Positions 1 through 10,065 of a DNA stretch of 64,000 bases are shown here, piece after piece. Made by a program: the position numbers and the translations under genes. Position 1 is the first letter of the stretch. Each line of letters starts with the position of its first letter. A model generated the notes under the pieces. The model ran no database searches and had not been told where the DNA came from. It was given only the letters and a program-made list of their open reading frames with translations. This DNA is from Cryptomeria japonica (taxonomy: Eukaryota > Streptophyta > Pinopsida > Cupressales > Cupressaceae), in NCBI RefSeq assembly GCF_030272615.1, contig NC_081408.1, positions 619,998,476 through 620,062,475 of the forward strand. The letters are read 5' to 3'.

Positions 1-1254
1 CTAAAAAATCAAATAATGCCCTGAAAAAATGAACCAAATTTTTTCAAAAACATCAAAATCCAAAAACACACATTTTGTCAATAAAGGATCTCTTTTTGTG
101 TATAAGACAAATCACTGAGCATACATCCAATGACACGCAATTAAACACTGTGCTTTACTGAAATCACGCGTTAATAGATGAACTCTTTCAATCAACTCAG
201 ACATTCAAACTGATCAGAATTGTCATATCAATCAACCTCAAAATCAATTCATCCTTGGCACACTATCATGGGTCTTATACAGGGTGTGGTATACTCGAAA
301 CCAGACTGTGTCCTGTCTTAGACGGGGTACTGCATGTCCTGAAACCAGATAGCATGATTGTCCTATCAACGCTTTCAACTTTTGACAATGAAGATCAAGA
401 TGTTTGTTTGATTTGTTGGAATTTGTGCATCTTATCTTTCTATTGATTTATCTTCAATCATGCTCCTATGTTGCTCGATGATGTCACTGAGTGATTTAGA
501 GTGACTGGGATGGTTCATGGTCCCTTTCTTTTTTTTGTGATTGTTGTTTGTCTGTGATGTGTCTGTCTTTTGCAAAAAGGGTTGCATTTCAGCTCTGGCC
601 TTCAATGCCATGATGCTACGCATCCGTTTTGCTACATAAAAATAAAGGTTCTCACCTACAAAGTGCATTACTGAAAGCAAGTTTTTCTTCATCTCTAATT
701 GTCCTCTATCTCATTTCTTCTTACTAACATTTCTTCCGTCAGTTCGGTCTAGTAATCCGATTTCCCCAAACACACATGCTGCATCCTGCATTCATTGGTT
801 AGTACATTTCCATCATATCAAGCATCCTATCCATTTCATATTATAAATGCATCACAAACACATAAAAAAATACATTCATACATGTTCCATAATGGTACAT
901 CAACAGTACATAAGTCATCCATACATAGAAAATCACATAAGTCATAACATATTGCATCCCATCATGTCGATGCATATCATATCATATATCATCAATAATA
1001 TCGGAGTACTAAATTGGACTGTCTGTCCTAAGTATGGCCTGCAGGCTGACTACAAAATGTCAAACTACATAATGTCCACTGTTCGTCCTAAGGAGCATGT
1101 GCCTCTATCACTGGGTGTTCCCTTTGTCCTCCTCATCCCTGCCATGTCTCATGGATGATGTCCCTCCTGGTCCTGGCTGTGGTGGTCTCATAGGTCCACT
1201 CACCCCCATGCTGCTCAATGATCTCCGAGAGCGTGCCCTGCTCTCTGTCCTCGA
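1..1254. other. Non-coding 3' spacer of element A
   Basis: No credible coding region. The first 100 bases are A-rich with repeated CAAAAACA-like words, as in the post-pol spacer of H. The rest is ordinary AT-rich spacer with many ATCATAT/CATAC words at 840-1000. Short open frames here show no protein-like composition. The 3' end runs into the C-terminal extension of the antisense ORF. Confidence 0.6.
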
Positions 1255-1482
1255 TCATGCCCGATATGAAGGTGCTCTCTGCTCTAGTGGAACTGCACTC
1301 TCATATAGTGTCCTCCAATGGCGTATCTCCTCTCTGGTCTCTACCAGCATCTGTGCCATCTCCCGTGCACTGGCATCCCGAATCGACCCAATATACTCAG
1401 TGACTCTCTGTTCCTCTCGCTGTGCCTGAGCAATTGCTGTATCTCGAGCCGCTATGAGTCTAGCTATCTCTGCTTTGAACTA
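1255..1482 (-). pseudogene. C-terminal coiled-coil extension of the PMD ORF beyond an in-frame TAG
   Basis: After the TAG at 1480-1482 the same frame runs 74 codons to TGA. The composition is rich in Ala, Glu, Arg and Gln with regularly spaced Leu/Ile/Met, which fits a continuing helix. The codon before the stop is GAT, after CAG CAG. A CAG-to-TAG change would explain it. It could instead be the natural end, with chance openness downstream, but the continuing amphipathic composition argues against that. Confidence 0.6.
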
Positions 1483-2910
1483 ATCCTGTTGTCTCTCTAA
1501 TGTCGCAATGTGATCCTGCTGACTCGCTATGATAGCCCTGCACATCTCCATCTCTTCTGTCCTAGCTGTCTCCGGCTCTATGGGTATATCCTGCAATGCC
1601 TCCTGCTCGTCATCCTTACCCTCATCTCCGTCCTCGTCATTCCCATCCTCATCTCTGTCCTCGTCATCCTCCTCATCCTCATCACCATCCTCCTCCTCCT
1701 CATCCTCATCATTTCCATCCTCCTCTCCAGCGAGTGGGAAGTCTTCCTGTCGCCTCGGTACTGGAATGTCTAGATCTGTCAATGGCACTGGCCGCCGTCG
1801 TGCAAACCATCTCTCGTACTCCTCTGTCGTCCCAGCGTCCACCACATCTGATCTCCAATCCCACTGTGTCTGTTGTAGCTGTGAGAAGTCAGCATATGCT
1901 ATGTGTGGTTGAATCATACTCCCCCACTGACTCGTCTCTCTATGAGATTGGGCAAAGTGTGCAGTCCTCCTAGGTACATCCTGCCTCTCTCCAAACTGTC
2001 GTCTAACTCTCTCTGGCAGGTGCAACTCAATCACTCTCTGGCGATTCACTGGTCGCCCAATCAGGTACCTCTCCTGTCTACAATATGGTAGCTCATCACT
2101 ATCATTTGACCATCCCGGGCAATCACGATATGGCCTCCATATGAACTCTCTCAGTCGATCTAGCTCATGTCGCCAATATAGTATGTATCCAAAAGGACCC
2201 TGTCTCAGTGCTCCTCCATAGCAATACACATATGGTCGATGTGGTACTACCTGTCTCTCTGTAATCGGTCGACCTATGGCTATGTGCTCAAATGCCCATA
2301 CCTGTAGCAATGTGACTCCACAGCTCAAAGTCTGAACTCCCTGATATGCTATCTGATGCAACTGAAAATACAGCATAGCTAGTACACATGGTCCCCATGC
2401 ATACACCGTCCCCTCTGTCACCATCTGATCCAGTACTCTTCCCCATCCAATAGGGAATCCATGTCCTCGTCTGTCTCCTGCTAGTAGACATGCTATCACC
2501 ACATACCGTCGATCATACTCTGATGCCATTGTCTCCCAGCTGATCTCCCTCTCCACGATATCCAAATCATCTGCGTCACACTCAAATAATCTGCACAATG
2601 CGTCTCTCCCTGTCATTGGGTCATACTCTATCATCTCACCATGAATCGGAATGCAGAGGATACGCCATACATCCTCTAGTGTCACCGTCGCCTCTCCAGT
2701 CGCCAGATGGAAAGAGGAAGTCTTCGAATGCCATCGCTCTGCCAATGCGGTAAGCAGTCCTGTGTTTGCCCTAATCTCGGGCATGAATGTAACATAGTAT
2801 ATCCCCAGTCCTGCTAATGTATCTCTATCTGTACTCCTGAGTCTATGCCATAGCATGAAGCAGTCAGGTCGGTTCTCCCGTGTGATCAACGGATACTGTC
2901 GACTCTGCAT
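1480..2910 (-). CDS. Plant mobile domain (PMD, MAIL1/MAIN-like) protein, transposon-associated
   Basis: A 476-residue protein from ATG at 2910; a GTG five codons upstream is in frame but less likely as a start. Residues about 20-330 carry PMD-family features: a tract beginning LAGLGIYYVTFMPEIRANTG, then a hydrophobic FHLATGEATVTLEDVW block, GHGFPIGWG and a repeated tryptophan/arginine-rich C-terminal part. PMD proteins (MAIN, MAIL1) act in the nucleus in Arabidopsis, and many relatives ride in transposons. Residues about 390-445 are an almost uninterrupted Asp/Glu run and the tail is helical. The frame stops at TAG (1480-1482) but continues open for 74 codons to TGA at 1255-1257, so the current end is probably a nonsense mutation of CAG. 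The ORF is antisense to element A, between its pol (outside the window) and its PPT. No chain-breaking frameshift is seen in the main domain. Confidence 0.75.
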   Translation of the reverse strand: MQSRQYPLITRENRPDCFMLWHRLRSTDRDTLAGLGIYYVTFMPEIRANTGLLTALAERWHSKTSSFHLATGEATVTLEDVWRILCIPIHGEMIEYDPMTGRDALCRLFECDADDLDIVEREISWETMASEYDRRYVVIACLLAGDRRGHGFPIGWGRVLDQMVTEGTVYAWGPCVLAMLYFQLHQIAYQGVQTLSCGVTLLQVWAFEHIAIGRPITERQVVPHRPYVYCYGGALRQGPFGYILYWRHELDRLREFIWRPYRDCPGWSNDSDELPYCRQERYLIGRPVNRQRVIELHLPERVRRQFGERQDVPRRTAHFAQSHRETSQWGSMIQPHIAYADFSQLQQTQWDWRSDVVDAGTTEEYERWFARRRPVPLTDLDIPVPRRQEDFPLAGEEDGNDEDEEEEDGDEDEEDDEDRDEDGNDEDGDEGKDDEQEALQDIPIEPETARTEEMEMCRAIIASQQDHIATLERQQD

Positions 2911-3097
2911 CACAAATTGGGGCACATTTTGTCAGTATTAGGGTTTGCTCCTATGGGTTGCATTTCCTCATTTTCATGTCCAAATCAAGGTCTTTTTCAT
3001 CTATTCTGACTTATATGACCCTTATCCCCCCTTTTCGGATCATTTGCATGCAGTTTCGAACCAAAATTGAGTCACAAATGCACAATTGCGCCTGTGT

Positions 3098-3210
3098 CAT
3101 GTAACCTGCGCCTGTGTCATGTAACCTGTGCTTGTGTCTCCCTACACAAGCACAGAAGACCCTACACAAGCACAGGATTCGCCCTACACAAGTGCAGGAG
3201 TCCTTTTCTG
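3098..3210. repeat. Short tandem repeats with an embedded perfect hairpin
   Basis: Two near-identical 20-bp units built on CCTGTGTCATGTAACCTG are followed by three copies of CCTACACAAGCACAG-like units. The junction forms a perfect inverted repeat: CTGTGCTTGTGT (3126-3137), loop CTCCCT, ACACAAGCACAG (3144-3155). It lies between the antisense PMD ORF and the PPT of element A. Confidence 0.8.
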
Positions 3211-3715
3211 CATCCCCTGTGGGCCCCGCAATGTCCCGCAAGCAATCAAAATTCATGCAATTGAAAACATGGGTTTTTGAGATCCATACCGCTGCTCCTG
3301 CGTCGTCCGACCGTCTGTATGTGCATACACGTTCCCTGAGGTGATCCACCAATGGAATGTTTTCCATCTATCTGCAAGTGTCCTTGTTCAGAGCAATAAA
3401 TCCTCCTCTTTGTCTAGTGCAAATGAACATTTTTCACTCTCTTGGTCTCATTTATAGATCTTTGTCAGTGCATAGATGGACATGCATCCTCTCCATCTTA
3501 TGTTGGTCACGGTCTTTTGCATCTTTGATTGTTTGTCCTTCATGCATCCGGTATCCGATTGTCAGTCCGTTCGATCCTATCATTTTTATTGATCAATTGG
3601 CCTATTTTCCACATGTTTCCGACCAATTCCTCGAGGGGGCATGCATATGTCATTGTCATTGTCTGGGGCATTTTCATTATTGTTCTTTGAAACAACGCTT
3701 AAAATCACATTGTCT

Positions 3716-3730
3716 CAAAGAGGGGCAAAA
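3716..3730 (+). other. Polypurine tract of element A
   Basis: A purine run, CAAAGAGGGGCAAAA, directly abuts the LTR start TGTAGACACC. It is the expected plus-strand primer and matches the H tract at 28328-28341 in both sequence and position. Confidence 0.85.
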
Positions 3731-4031
3731 TGTAGACACCTAAAAATGGTCAATGCTTGCGGAGTCATACTTTAACATTTGTGCATTGCCTCATTTTAGG
3801 TTTTTGGGTCGCATTAACATTTTCTCCTATGTCACACACTTGGTCTTTATCATTTGTGAACATTGAGTCCTTCTTCTACATTCTTCATTTATCTCGCTTT
3901 CAAATTTGGTCTTGTCGACAACAATCTCCAGTCATGATTTTAATCGATCTTATCTTACTGCATCAATGTGCATGCTCATTTGTCATTATTTTGGACATCG
4001 TCAATCCTAATTAAGGGTTTTGTCCTCCTGT

Positions 4032-4345
4032 CAATCTTGCGATCAATTTGTCATTGATCATTGTCCTCTTATCAATCTTGTCATCTGGCGATCCATTTAT
4101 CATCAATCCTTATCATTTTCAATCTTGTCATTTAGCGATCGATTTGTCATCGGTCATTGTCATGTTCGATCTTGTCATTTTGCGATCGATTTGTCATCGA
4201 TCGTGGTCATTTTCAATATTGTCATTTTGCAATCTATTTTGTCATCAATCCTTGTCTTTTTGTCAATCTTGTCATTTCACGATCGATTTGTCATCGATCG
4301 TCATCCTTCTCAATCGTCTCAATTTGGATCAATTTGTCATTGTTC
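4032..4345 (+). repeat. Degenerate 44-50-bp minisatellite, about six and a half copies
   Basis: Units start near 4032, 4073, 4120, 4167, 4214, 4264 and 4311. Each has the pattern CAATCTTGTCATTTNGCGATC followed by GATTTGTCATCGATCNTTGTC. Point changes and small indels differ between copies. It lies inside the element A LTR. Confidence 0.8.
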
Positions 4346-4754
4346 CTCGTCAATTGGCGCATTTTCTCAATCAAATCATTTATCACATTGGTCATTTATC
4401 AATTCAAAATCATGATTGATATCAATTATCTTCAATCAAGACCTAATTATCATTCTTGCATTGCTAATTCGTCTTCTAGGGTTTTATGATTTAATCATTT
4501 AACCTTGTTTGTCATTTCTTCCTTTAGGATTAATAAATTATTTATTTATCCTAAGTCTTCTTGTCACAATTAAATGTTCATTTAATTGGCTAATTATTCC
4601 TCATTGTGAATTAATTAATAAATAATAAATTATTAATTAATTTACCTAATTTCTGATTTCCATCAATTTCTTAATTCCTAAATTCTTAATTCTCTAATTT
4701 CTTAATTTTCTAATTCCTAATTTCAATTTCCTCCTATTTCTCTCCTAAATTCAT

Positions 4755-4915
4755 GGAAATGACATAGAAATTTGTCATAATTTGTCATAATTGACAATCA
4801 ATCAATTTTTGACATAGAAGTTTGTCATAATTTGTCATAAATTATCAATCGACAAATTTTGCATAGAAAGTGCATAATTTGTCATAATTTGTCATAATTG
4901 ACATAATTGATTTGC
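4755..4915 (+). repeat. TTTGTCATAA short-repeat cluster
   Basis: The word TTTGTCATAA recurs about six times, mostly as adjacent pairs, inside a looser unit of about 60 bp (GACATAGAA...TTTGTCATAATTTGTCATAATTGACAAT). It lies in the element A LTR, is AT-rich and is non-coding. Confidence 0.7.
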
Positions 4916-5325
4916 AATTTCCATTTGAATTGAATCATGCTAATTTGATCCATCTCTACAATTTTTCTATAAATTGGATGAATTTCTTCAATAAAATCCC
5001 CTAATCAGATGATCGAATTTCTAATCAATCACGCTTCGAGTACTTTTGAGCAATTTTCTTACCTACTTGCTTTCAATCATGTATGTGCACTTGCAGGTGA
5101 GATCCACAACCAAACTATTTGAAGAGGAAAGAAGAACAATGGAGCCGCATGAAGGAAGCATTTAGATCCACATTTGGTTTGCATAGTATTTAGTTTTGAA
5201 TGTTTTGTCTTTATGTCTTTATTGGATGTAATTAGGATAGATCATTGCAATGAGCTTTCATGATTGAGCTAATGGTTAATGTTGATATTGTTTGTGATGA
5301 TTTCCGATTTCCTACGTACAATATT

Positions 5326-7663
5326 AAAAAAAACCATTTCCCAGTCAATGTGGGATATATAGTTTTGCCTGGGACTGCGATTTTTTTTTGACACTTTATT
5401 TGAGCTTTAATGGCGTTTTCTTCTGCAACTTGAATGTCTATTGCCTGAGGTTTAAAACACTGCCCCTTCACCATCCACGCAAGGGGAATACTACCAACCA
5501 ATACTTGCATTTGATAAAACATGTTTTAATGCCCTCTCCATGCCACGCACAACAGGGAGGATTTTGCATTTGATTGGAGACTTTCATAACCCACGTAGTC
5601 TGCCATGTTCTACTTGCTGTTGGATTTCTGCTTCCCAAACTCCACATTCAGCATGGAAGGATGAGGAAAAAATGTGGGGGAGTGGACTGACATTGATTTG
5701 CCAAATCTGCATTTCCTTTACATTTTGTTGTTGTTAACTTCAACGCCATCTAAAAAAAACCACATAGAGGGGAGCACGTGAGGAAAATGTTGGACTATTG
5801 TTTGCATTTGTTGTTTGAAGTGTTTTCTTTAAAACCCCCTTCCAAAGCTACAGCCTGCTTCTTGCATTTGTTTGGAAGTTTTAAATTGCACTCCCAGCCA
5901 TCACACACAACAAGGAGAATGCTGGCAAGGTTGTGGAATTTGGCTTTACAATGGCCAATGGCATTTTGCTATTTGTTTAATTTGCTAAAGATTTCAGATT
6001 TACTAATGTATTTGTTGGAACTTTTAGAGCAGCCTTTTACCCACACATGACAGCCACATGAAAGAGGGATTTTACTTGTATTCATTTGCCAATTGCAACT
6101 TGCCTGAAAGTGTTCAATTGCTGCCTCTACCATTTGCCTTTCCTCCATTCATCATGCCACAATCTATTGGATTCGGCTTAATGCCTGCCAATTGAAACTT
6201 ATTTGAAAGTGTTTAATTTCTGCCTCTACCATTTGCCTTTCATGCTCCACCTTCTAGCTGCATTTTACTTGAATTTCTAAATGTCCCTTCTCTGTCGCCG
6301 AAGGAGGATTTAGCATTACTCGCCACTTTGAAATTTCCTAGAGTTCTATTAGCATCTTGAACTCACATGACATGTTCCGTGATTACAAACCACATTTCAA
6401 CATTATGAAATTCTCTCAGTGAACCAAGTTTCCAGTAAAATCAATGCACGGGCATGAGCCAGGTCGTGCCCCCAAAGTGGGTTCAACTAAATTTTTTTTT
6501 GTTTTCATACAACTGACCCTCAGAATGCTTCAAGAAACTCAAACACACCTCTGGAAACAATCGACGTCATTTTTGAATCATCAGACTGAGTTTTGCAACT
6601 TTCAGGCAATTATGCCACATTTTCACATTTAATCACGAAGACGTAATTTTCAATGTGGTCAAAACACCTTTTTGGACTTTGCCATCTGACAGGCATGTAC
6701 TCTGATATACAAGGATGAACTCTACCAAACAGTTTCTCAAGATGAGTCCTGAGAAAAGAGATATTAATTTTTGAAAATGCCCAACTGGCTTTGTCGACAC
6801 TGCGGACCTGATGAAGTCAATGTTCTGGCAACACATGATGCCTTTCTTAAAAATATCAAACGACCTCCATAGACCCTCAAATTTGAAACAGAGGTACCTT
6901 GAAGTACATACTAAATCTTTGAATTCTTATTTCAACCAAAATCCTAATTGGATGTAAATGGTGTGCTCATAAAAACAACTACTTTAACTGACATAGCACT
7001 GAAAGTACGGATCACTGAAAACGATGGCTAAATGAACCCTTTTGAAAACCAACTAAACGGATTGGCAAAGGCTTGAAATTTGAAACATAGCTTGTCATTT
7101 ATACTAGCATTAACCCAGAAGAAACATTTTATCATGATACTTACTGAGGCAAATTTTACACTTATGTGAAACAGGGCTTCGACTAGCTGTCGAAACAGGG
7201 ACTAGTCAAACCATACAAATTGCAAACGGATTGATCTTCAAAAACTGAGCAAATGAATTCATTAGGACTTGAAAATTTGCAAGCTAACTCATATTTATGC
7301 ATAGAATATAATCCATTTTGAAATTCTCCATGGCGATTAACAGGGTAAAAGATGTACTCGCTCAAAGTAGGCTACTCAATAAAATCTGCATTTGTGCCTA
7401 AAATGCATTTTCAGTTCACCCCTCAAAATGGGTACCTCATAAACCTATCCAAACCAAATTCTGAAAGTTGCACATCACTGGATAGGCCAAATGAAAGGTG
7501 TAGGACATGAATCCCGAGCCTTACCCCCTGAAAATCAACTGGCTCCATTTTACCCCCTCTCTAACTAGGCCACTCAAACAGACTCATTTTTATCATTTGG
7601 AAATGCAAGGCAAAATTTTTAAATGGGCCTCTAAACTTGACTGAAATTTAATGAGTCCCAATA
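5326..7663 (-). repeat. Left (3') LTR of element B, truncated
   Basis: Near-identical to 11890-14217 along its whole length and in the same orientation. The outer edge ends ...GAGTCCCAATA where the full copy has ...GAGTCCCAACA, so the terminal CA is mutated. On the left, matching stops at about 5326, where element A begins. The remaining 1.8 kb of this LTR should lie left of the window if A inserted here. Confidence 0.85.
6087..6241. repeat. Duplicated 55-bp motif inside the element B LTR
   Basis: Two diverged copies start at 6087 and 6186. Each runs TGCCAATTGNAACTT, then GAAAGTGTTNAATT, then TGCCTCTACCATTTGCCTTTC. The same pair occurs in the right LTR near 12641-12797, so the duplication predates this insertion. 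Confidence 0.75.
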
Positions 7664-8205
7664 GTGGCTCTGACTAGGGATGGTTGATTGCAAGATCAAC
7701 ACAAGAATCTAGAATCAATGGTTAAGCAAACCATCCAAAAGACGGATCATTCTTCTCTTCTCATCTCATTTCAAAAACAGGGCATCCTTATACTATCCAA
7801 ACAGCAGGGCACTTTATTGAAAACCATGCAACTGAAAGCAAAGCAACTATACAAGATTTACAAATTATAAATGGCCCCGGGCCATCAAAACTGAAATCAA
7901 TTCTTACCTCTGTCAAACACTTGATTTTCATTTCCACTAACCGGAGGTAAGTTGAGATCATCATTCCAATCTACCTGATCAAAAACACTTCCACTTCTAG
8001 TCAGTTGGTCTCATAAAACATAATCAACAACATGTTTATAATCATGATATCTCTGGAAATCAAACACATGCTAAGAGGGTTGGTCACTAGGTGACATAAA
8101 AATGCCATACTCTTTACCATTCTTTCCTAGCTGAAATGAAGAGTAGTCTAACTTATTCTGAAAGTTGATAACATTGGGTACATCTGTACTACTAGTTTTC
8201 TCAAA
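7664..8205 (-). other. Residual interior of element B next to the 3' LTR
   Basis: No coding region is supported. On the minus strand this is the sequence before the 3' LTR, where a purine tract would be expected, but the bases at the LTR edge (...CAGAGCCAC) are not purine-rich. A large deletion that removed gag-pol and the PPT would explain this. Confidence 0.5.
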
Positions 8206-9504
8206 TCATGAACACTCTTCCACAATGAAGGCTTGCAAACTAGAGAGGAAAACTTCCTCATAACACGACTGCACCTCATCTTGCTGATCACAATTTCTAT
8301 CAGCACTTTGCACACATGAAAATACATGATTGTCACTTGTCAATGGTTCATTTCCCACTTGCAAATCAGGAAAAAAAATTTCAGACTTGTCATGCCTTTT
8401 AACAACAAGATCCACACAATGCATACCAAAATCCAAGTTCATATCAACATATGAATCTACATTATCACACCTATCAACTGTATATGCGTTTTCATCTTGT
8501 CCATCACTCAAATCAAATATAGGGAAAGAATCAACACCATAAGTATCATACTTCACACCCTCAAAAACATCATCAATATCATAACATGTACTGAATGGGT
8601 ATGAAAGATTGGGCACATTTTTGAATGCATACCTCTGAAAATCAGCAGCTAGGAGCTCTGAAATTTGTTCACTACTTAGTGAACCTTCTTCATTTCCATT
8701 TTCCTTGGCTTCATCCTCCGAGCTGTAAACATTGTCCCAATCTGATAAATGTATCAAATCTGCAGTGCTCATGTCTTTATACACATTTATTTCATCATTA
8801 CAACAACTTACATCTGCATCATAACCTTTATCATGCTGCTCACAAAGTGTTGCTATATGTTGCAACATAGTTTCATAACTTTGATTGCAAACATCTTGTG
8901 GATTGAACTTAACAACAAGGTGATCCATACCATTAAGATCTGAAATCTCAACGGGCTCATGATTAGTTGAACAATTACTTATGTTCTCAAAAGTTTCTTC
9001 TCGCTCTGAATACACATCTAAACTGTCATGCTGAGAATAAGAGTCACCTTCAGCATCATAGGAGGCATATCCACTCACGGATTCATCTCCCTCACTGTCC
9101 TCAATCTTGTGTACATTTTCAGATTTCATTCTTTCAATCTCATCTATCCATTCTTTTATACATGCAACACTCTCTTCTCTCAAGGTAGTAGACCAATTGA
9201 CTGAGTCAGGCTCATCAAGCTCTAAGAATAACTCAATCCAAATAGACTCATGGGGTCTTGTATCAGCTAAAAGCTCATTCAATGCAGCTATAAATCTTTC
9301 ATAAAAAACATTTAATGACTCTTCTTTTCTTTTCCCTAATTTCCTTCTTAAAAACCAGACAAACTTATCTTGGATCTTTTGAAGACATACTTTAATTTCT
9401 CTATCAATCTCTTTCAGATTTGACAAAGGATTTTCAGATCTAGGAACTACATCTAGATCCATTAGTTTTAAAACATCTATTGAACCATTATCATGCTGAT
9501 GCAT
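8206..9504 (-). CDS. Ogre-type ORF1-like acidic protein, unknown function
   Basis: An uninterrupted 432-residue ORF starting ATG at 9504, about 540 bp inside the PBS of element B. Residues 25-145 are predicted helical and mixed-charge (Lys/Glu-rich, with tryptophans in IWIEL and VNWST). Residues 145-432 are strongly acidic, rich in Asp, Ser, Glu and Tyr, with many DSY/SDGQD-type segments that look disordered. No zinc knuckle, protease or RT motif is visible. Its place between PBS and the missing gag matches the extra ORF1 of Ogre elements, whose function is unknown. It could instead be a captured host gene, since I cannot match it to a named family. The intact frame stands out because the rest of the internal region is gone. 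Confidence 0.6.
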   Translation of the reverse strand: MHQHDNGSIDVLKLMDLDVVPRSENPLSNLKEIDREIKVCLQKIQDKFVWFLRRKLGKRKEESLNVFYERFIAALNELLADTRPHESIWIELFLELDEPDSVNWSTTLREESVACIKEWIDEIERMKSENVHKIEDSEGDESVSGYASYDAEGDSYSQHDSLDVYSEREETFENISNCSTNHEPVEISDLNGMDHLVVKFNPQDVCNQSYETMLQHIATLCEQHDKGYDADVSCCNDEINVYKDMSTADLIHLSDWDNVYSSEDEAKENGNEEGSLSSEQISELLAADFQRYAFKNVPNLSYPFSTCYDIDDVFEGVKYDTYGVDSFPIFDLSDGQDENAYTVDRCDNVDSYVDMNLDFGMHCVDLVVKRHDKSEIFFPDLQVGNEPLTSDNHVFSCVQSADRNCDQQDEVQSCYEEVFLSSLQAFIVEECS

Positions 9505-10041
9505 TTTACTATTTCACAAATTCTTTTCAAAATACAAGCAGTCACTACTTTTCAGAATCATACACACTTCTCACCATCACTTAACTGAAATTTATTTCAA
9601 AACATGAAGCATGCATACAACAAATTTCTTTTCCCTTCTATGGTGACCGTTTCACCTTATAAGGAACATGAATTGTCTCATTAATACTTTGAGGAATACC
9701 TGGAGAAAAAATTGTTGTTGCTGTTCACTTTACTTTTGATTGGAAATTTGAAGAACTCCTCCAAATCTCAGGTTCGTTCTTACAGAGTCGCCACCTCCCT
9801 GAAGAGGAATAAAATTTGAACAGCTGATCTACACTCTGAAACACTTTCAGATTTCTGGGTCTCACCACACAGCAGCAGAGTAACTTAATATTTTCCAAAT
9901 TTTCATAGCAACAAGAGTTCTCAAGGTATACACTTTCAAATCTGAAAATAACTTTCAGATTTGTGAACTTCTAAGACTCTTCCCCAAATGAATTTTGGCT
10001 AGACTCATGGGATTCGATTCAACATGAACTATTACAACACC
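9505..10041 (-). other. 5' leader of element B
   Basis: Untranslated region between the PBS and ORF1 on the minus strand. It contains repeated TTTCAGATTTG/CTGAAA words around 9770-9970. No other coding signal is seen. Confidence 0.6.
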
Positions 10042-10059
10042 TCCCCAGCAGAGTCGCCA
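10042..10059 (-). other. Primer-binding site of element B
   Basis: On the minus strand TGGCGACTCTGCTGGGGA lies 6 bases inside the LTR end (10066). It resembles the tRNA-Arg-complementary site of Ogre/Tat elements. It fixes the element's orientation. Confidence 0.75.
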
Positions 10060-10065
10060 TTTTTA

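Larger units (their letters stand above)
1..5320 (+). mobile_element. Element A: 3' part of a Tat-type Ty3 LTR retrotransposon
   Basis: The 5' part lies outside the window. A-rich, CAAAAACAT-rich DNA at 1-100 resembles the stretch just after the polyprotein of element H. An antisense plant-mobile-domain ORF follows (1480-2910), then a polypurine tract (3716-3730) and an LTR starting TGTAGACACC at 3731. The layout pol, long 3' spacer, PPT, LTR matches H, whose PPT and LTR start (GGGGCAAATGTAGTCAC) are nearly the same. The right end is taken as 5320 (CGTACA), because the sequence after 5325 matches the interior of element B's LTR. A therefore seems to have inserted into B, with ATATT (5321-5325) as one TSD copy; the other would lie left of the window. 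The class is inferred from layout only, since no pol is visible. Confidence 0.7.
3731..5320 (+). repeat. 3' LTR of element A
   Basis: Begins TGTAGACACC right after the PPT and ends, by inference, ...TACGTACA. It is about 1.59 kb, AT-rich and contains two families of internal tandem repeats. The partner LTR is outside the window, so the right end rests only on the TG...CA rule and on the switch into element B LTR sequence at 5326. Confidence 0.65.

Noticed and set aside
1510-1973. Plus-strand ORFs of Ser/Pro/His-rich composition
   Set aside because: They are reverse readings of the Asp/Glu-rich tail of the PMD ORF.
4020-4489. Overlapping ORFs rich in Ser, Ile, Cys and His
   Set aside because: They are translations of the 44-50-bp minisatellite in three frames.
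7664-7682. TGGCTCTGACTAGGG next to the left B LTR as a plus-strand PBS
   Set aside because: It fits no plant tRNA end that I recognise. The minus-strand TGGCGACTCTGCTGGGGA at the other LTR fits the known Ogre/Tat type and the ORF1 direction.
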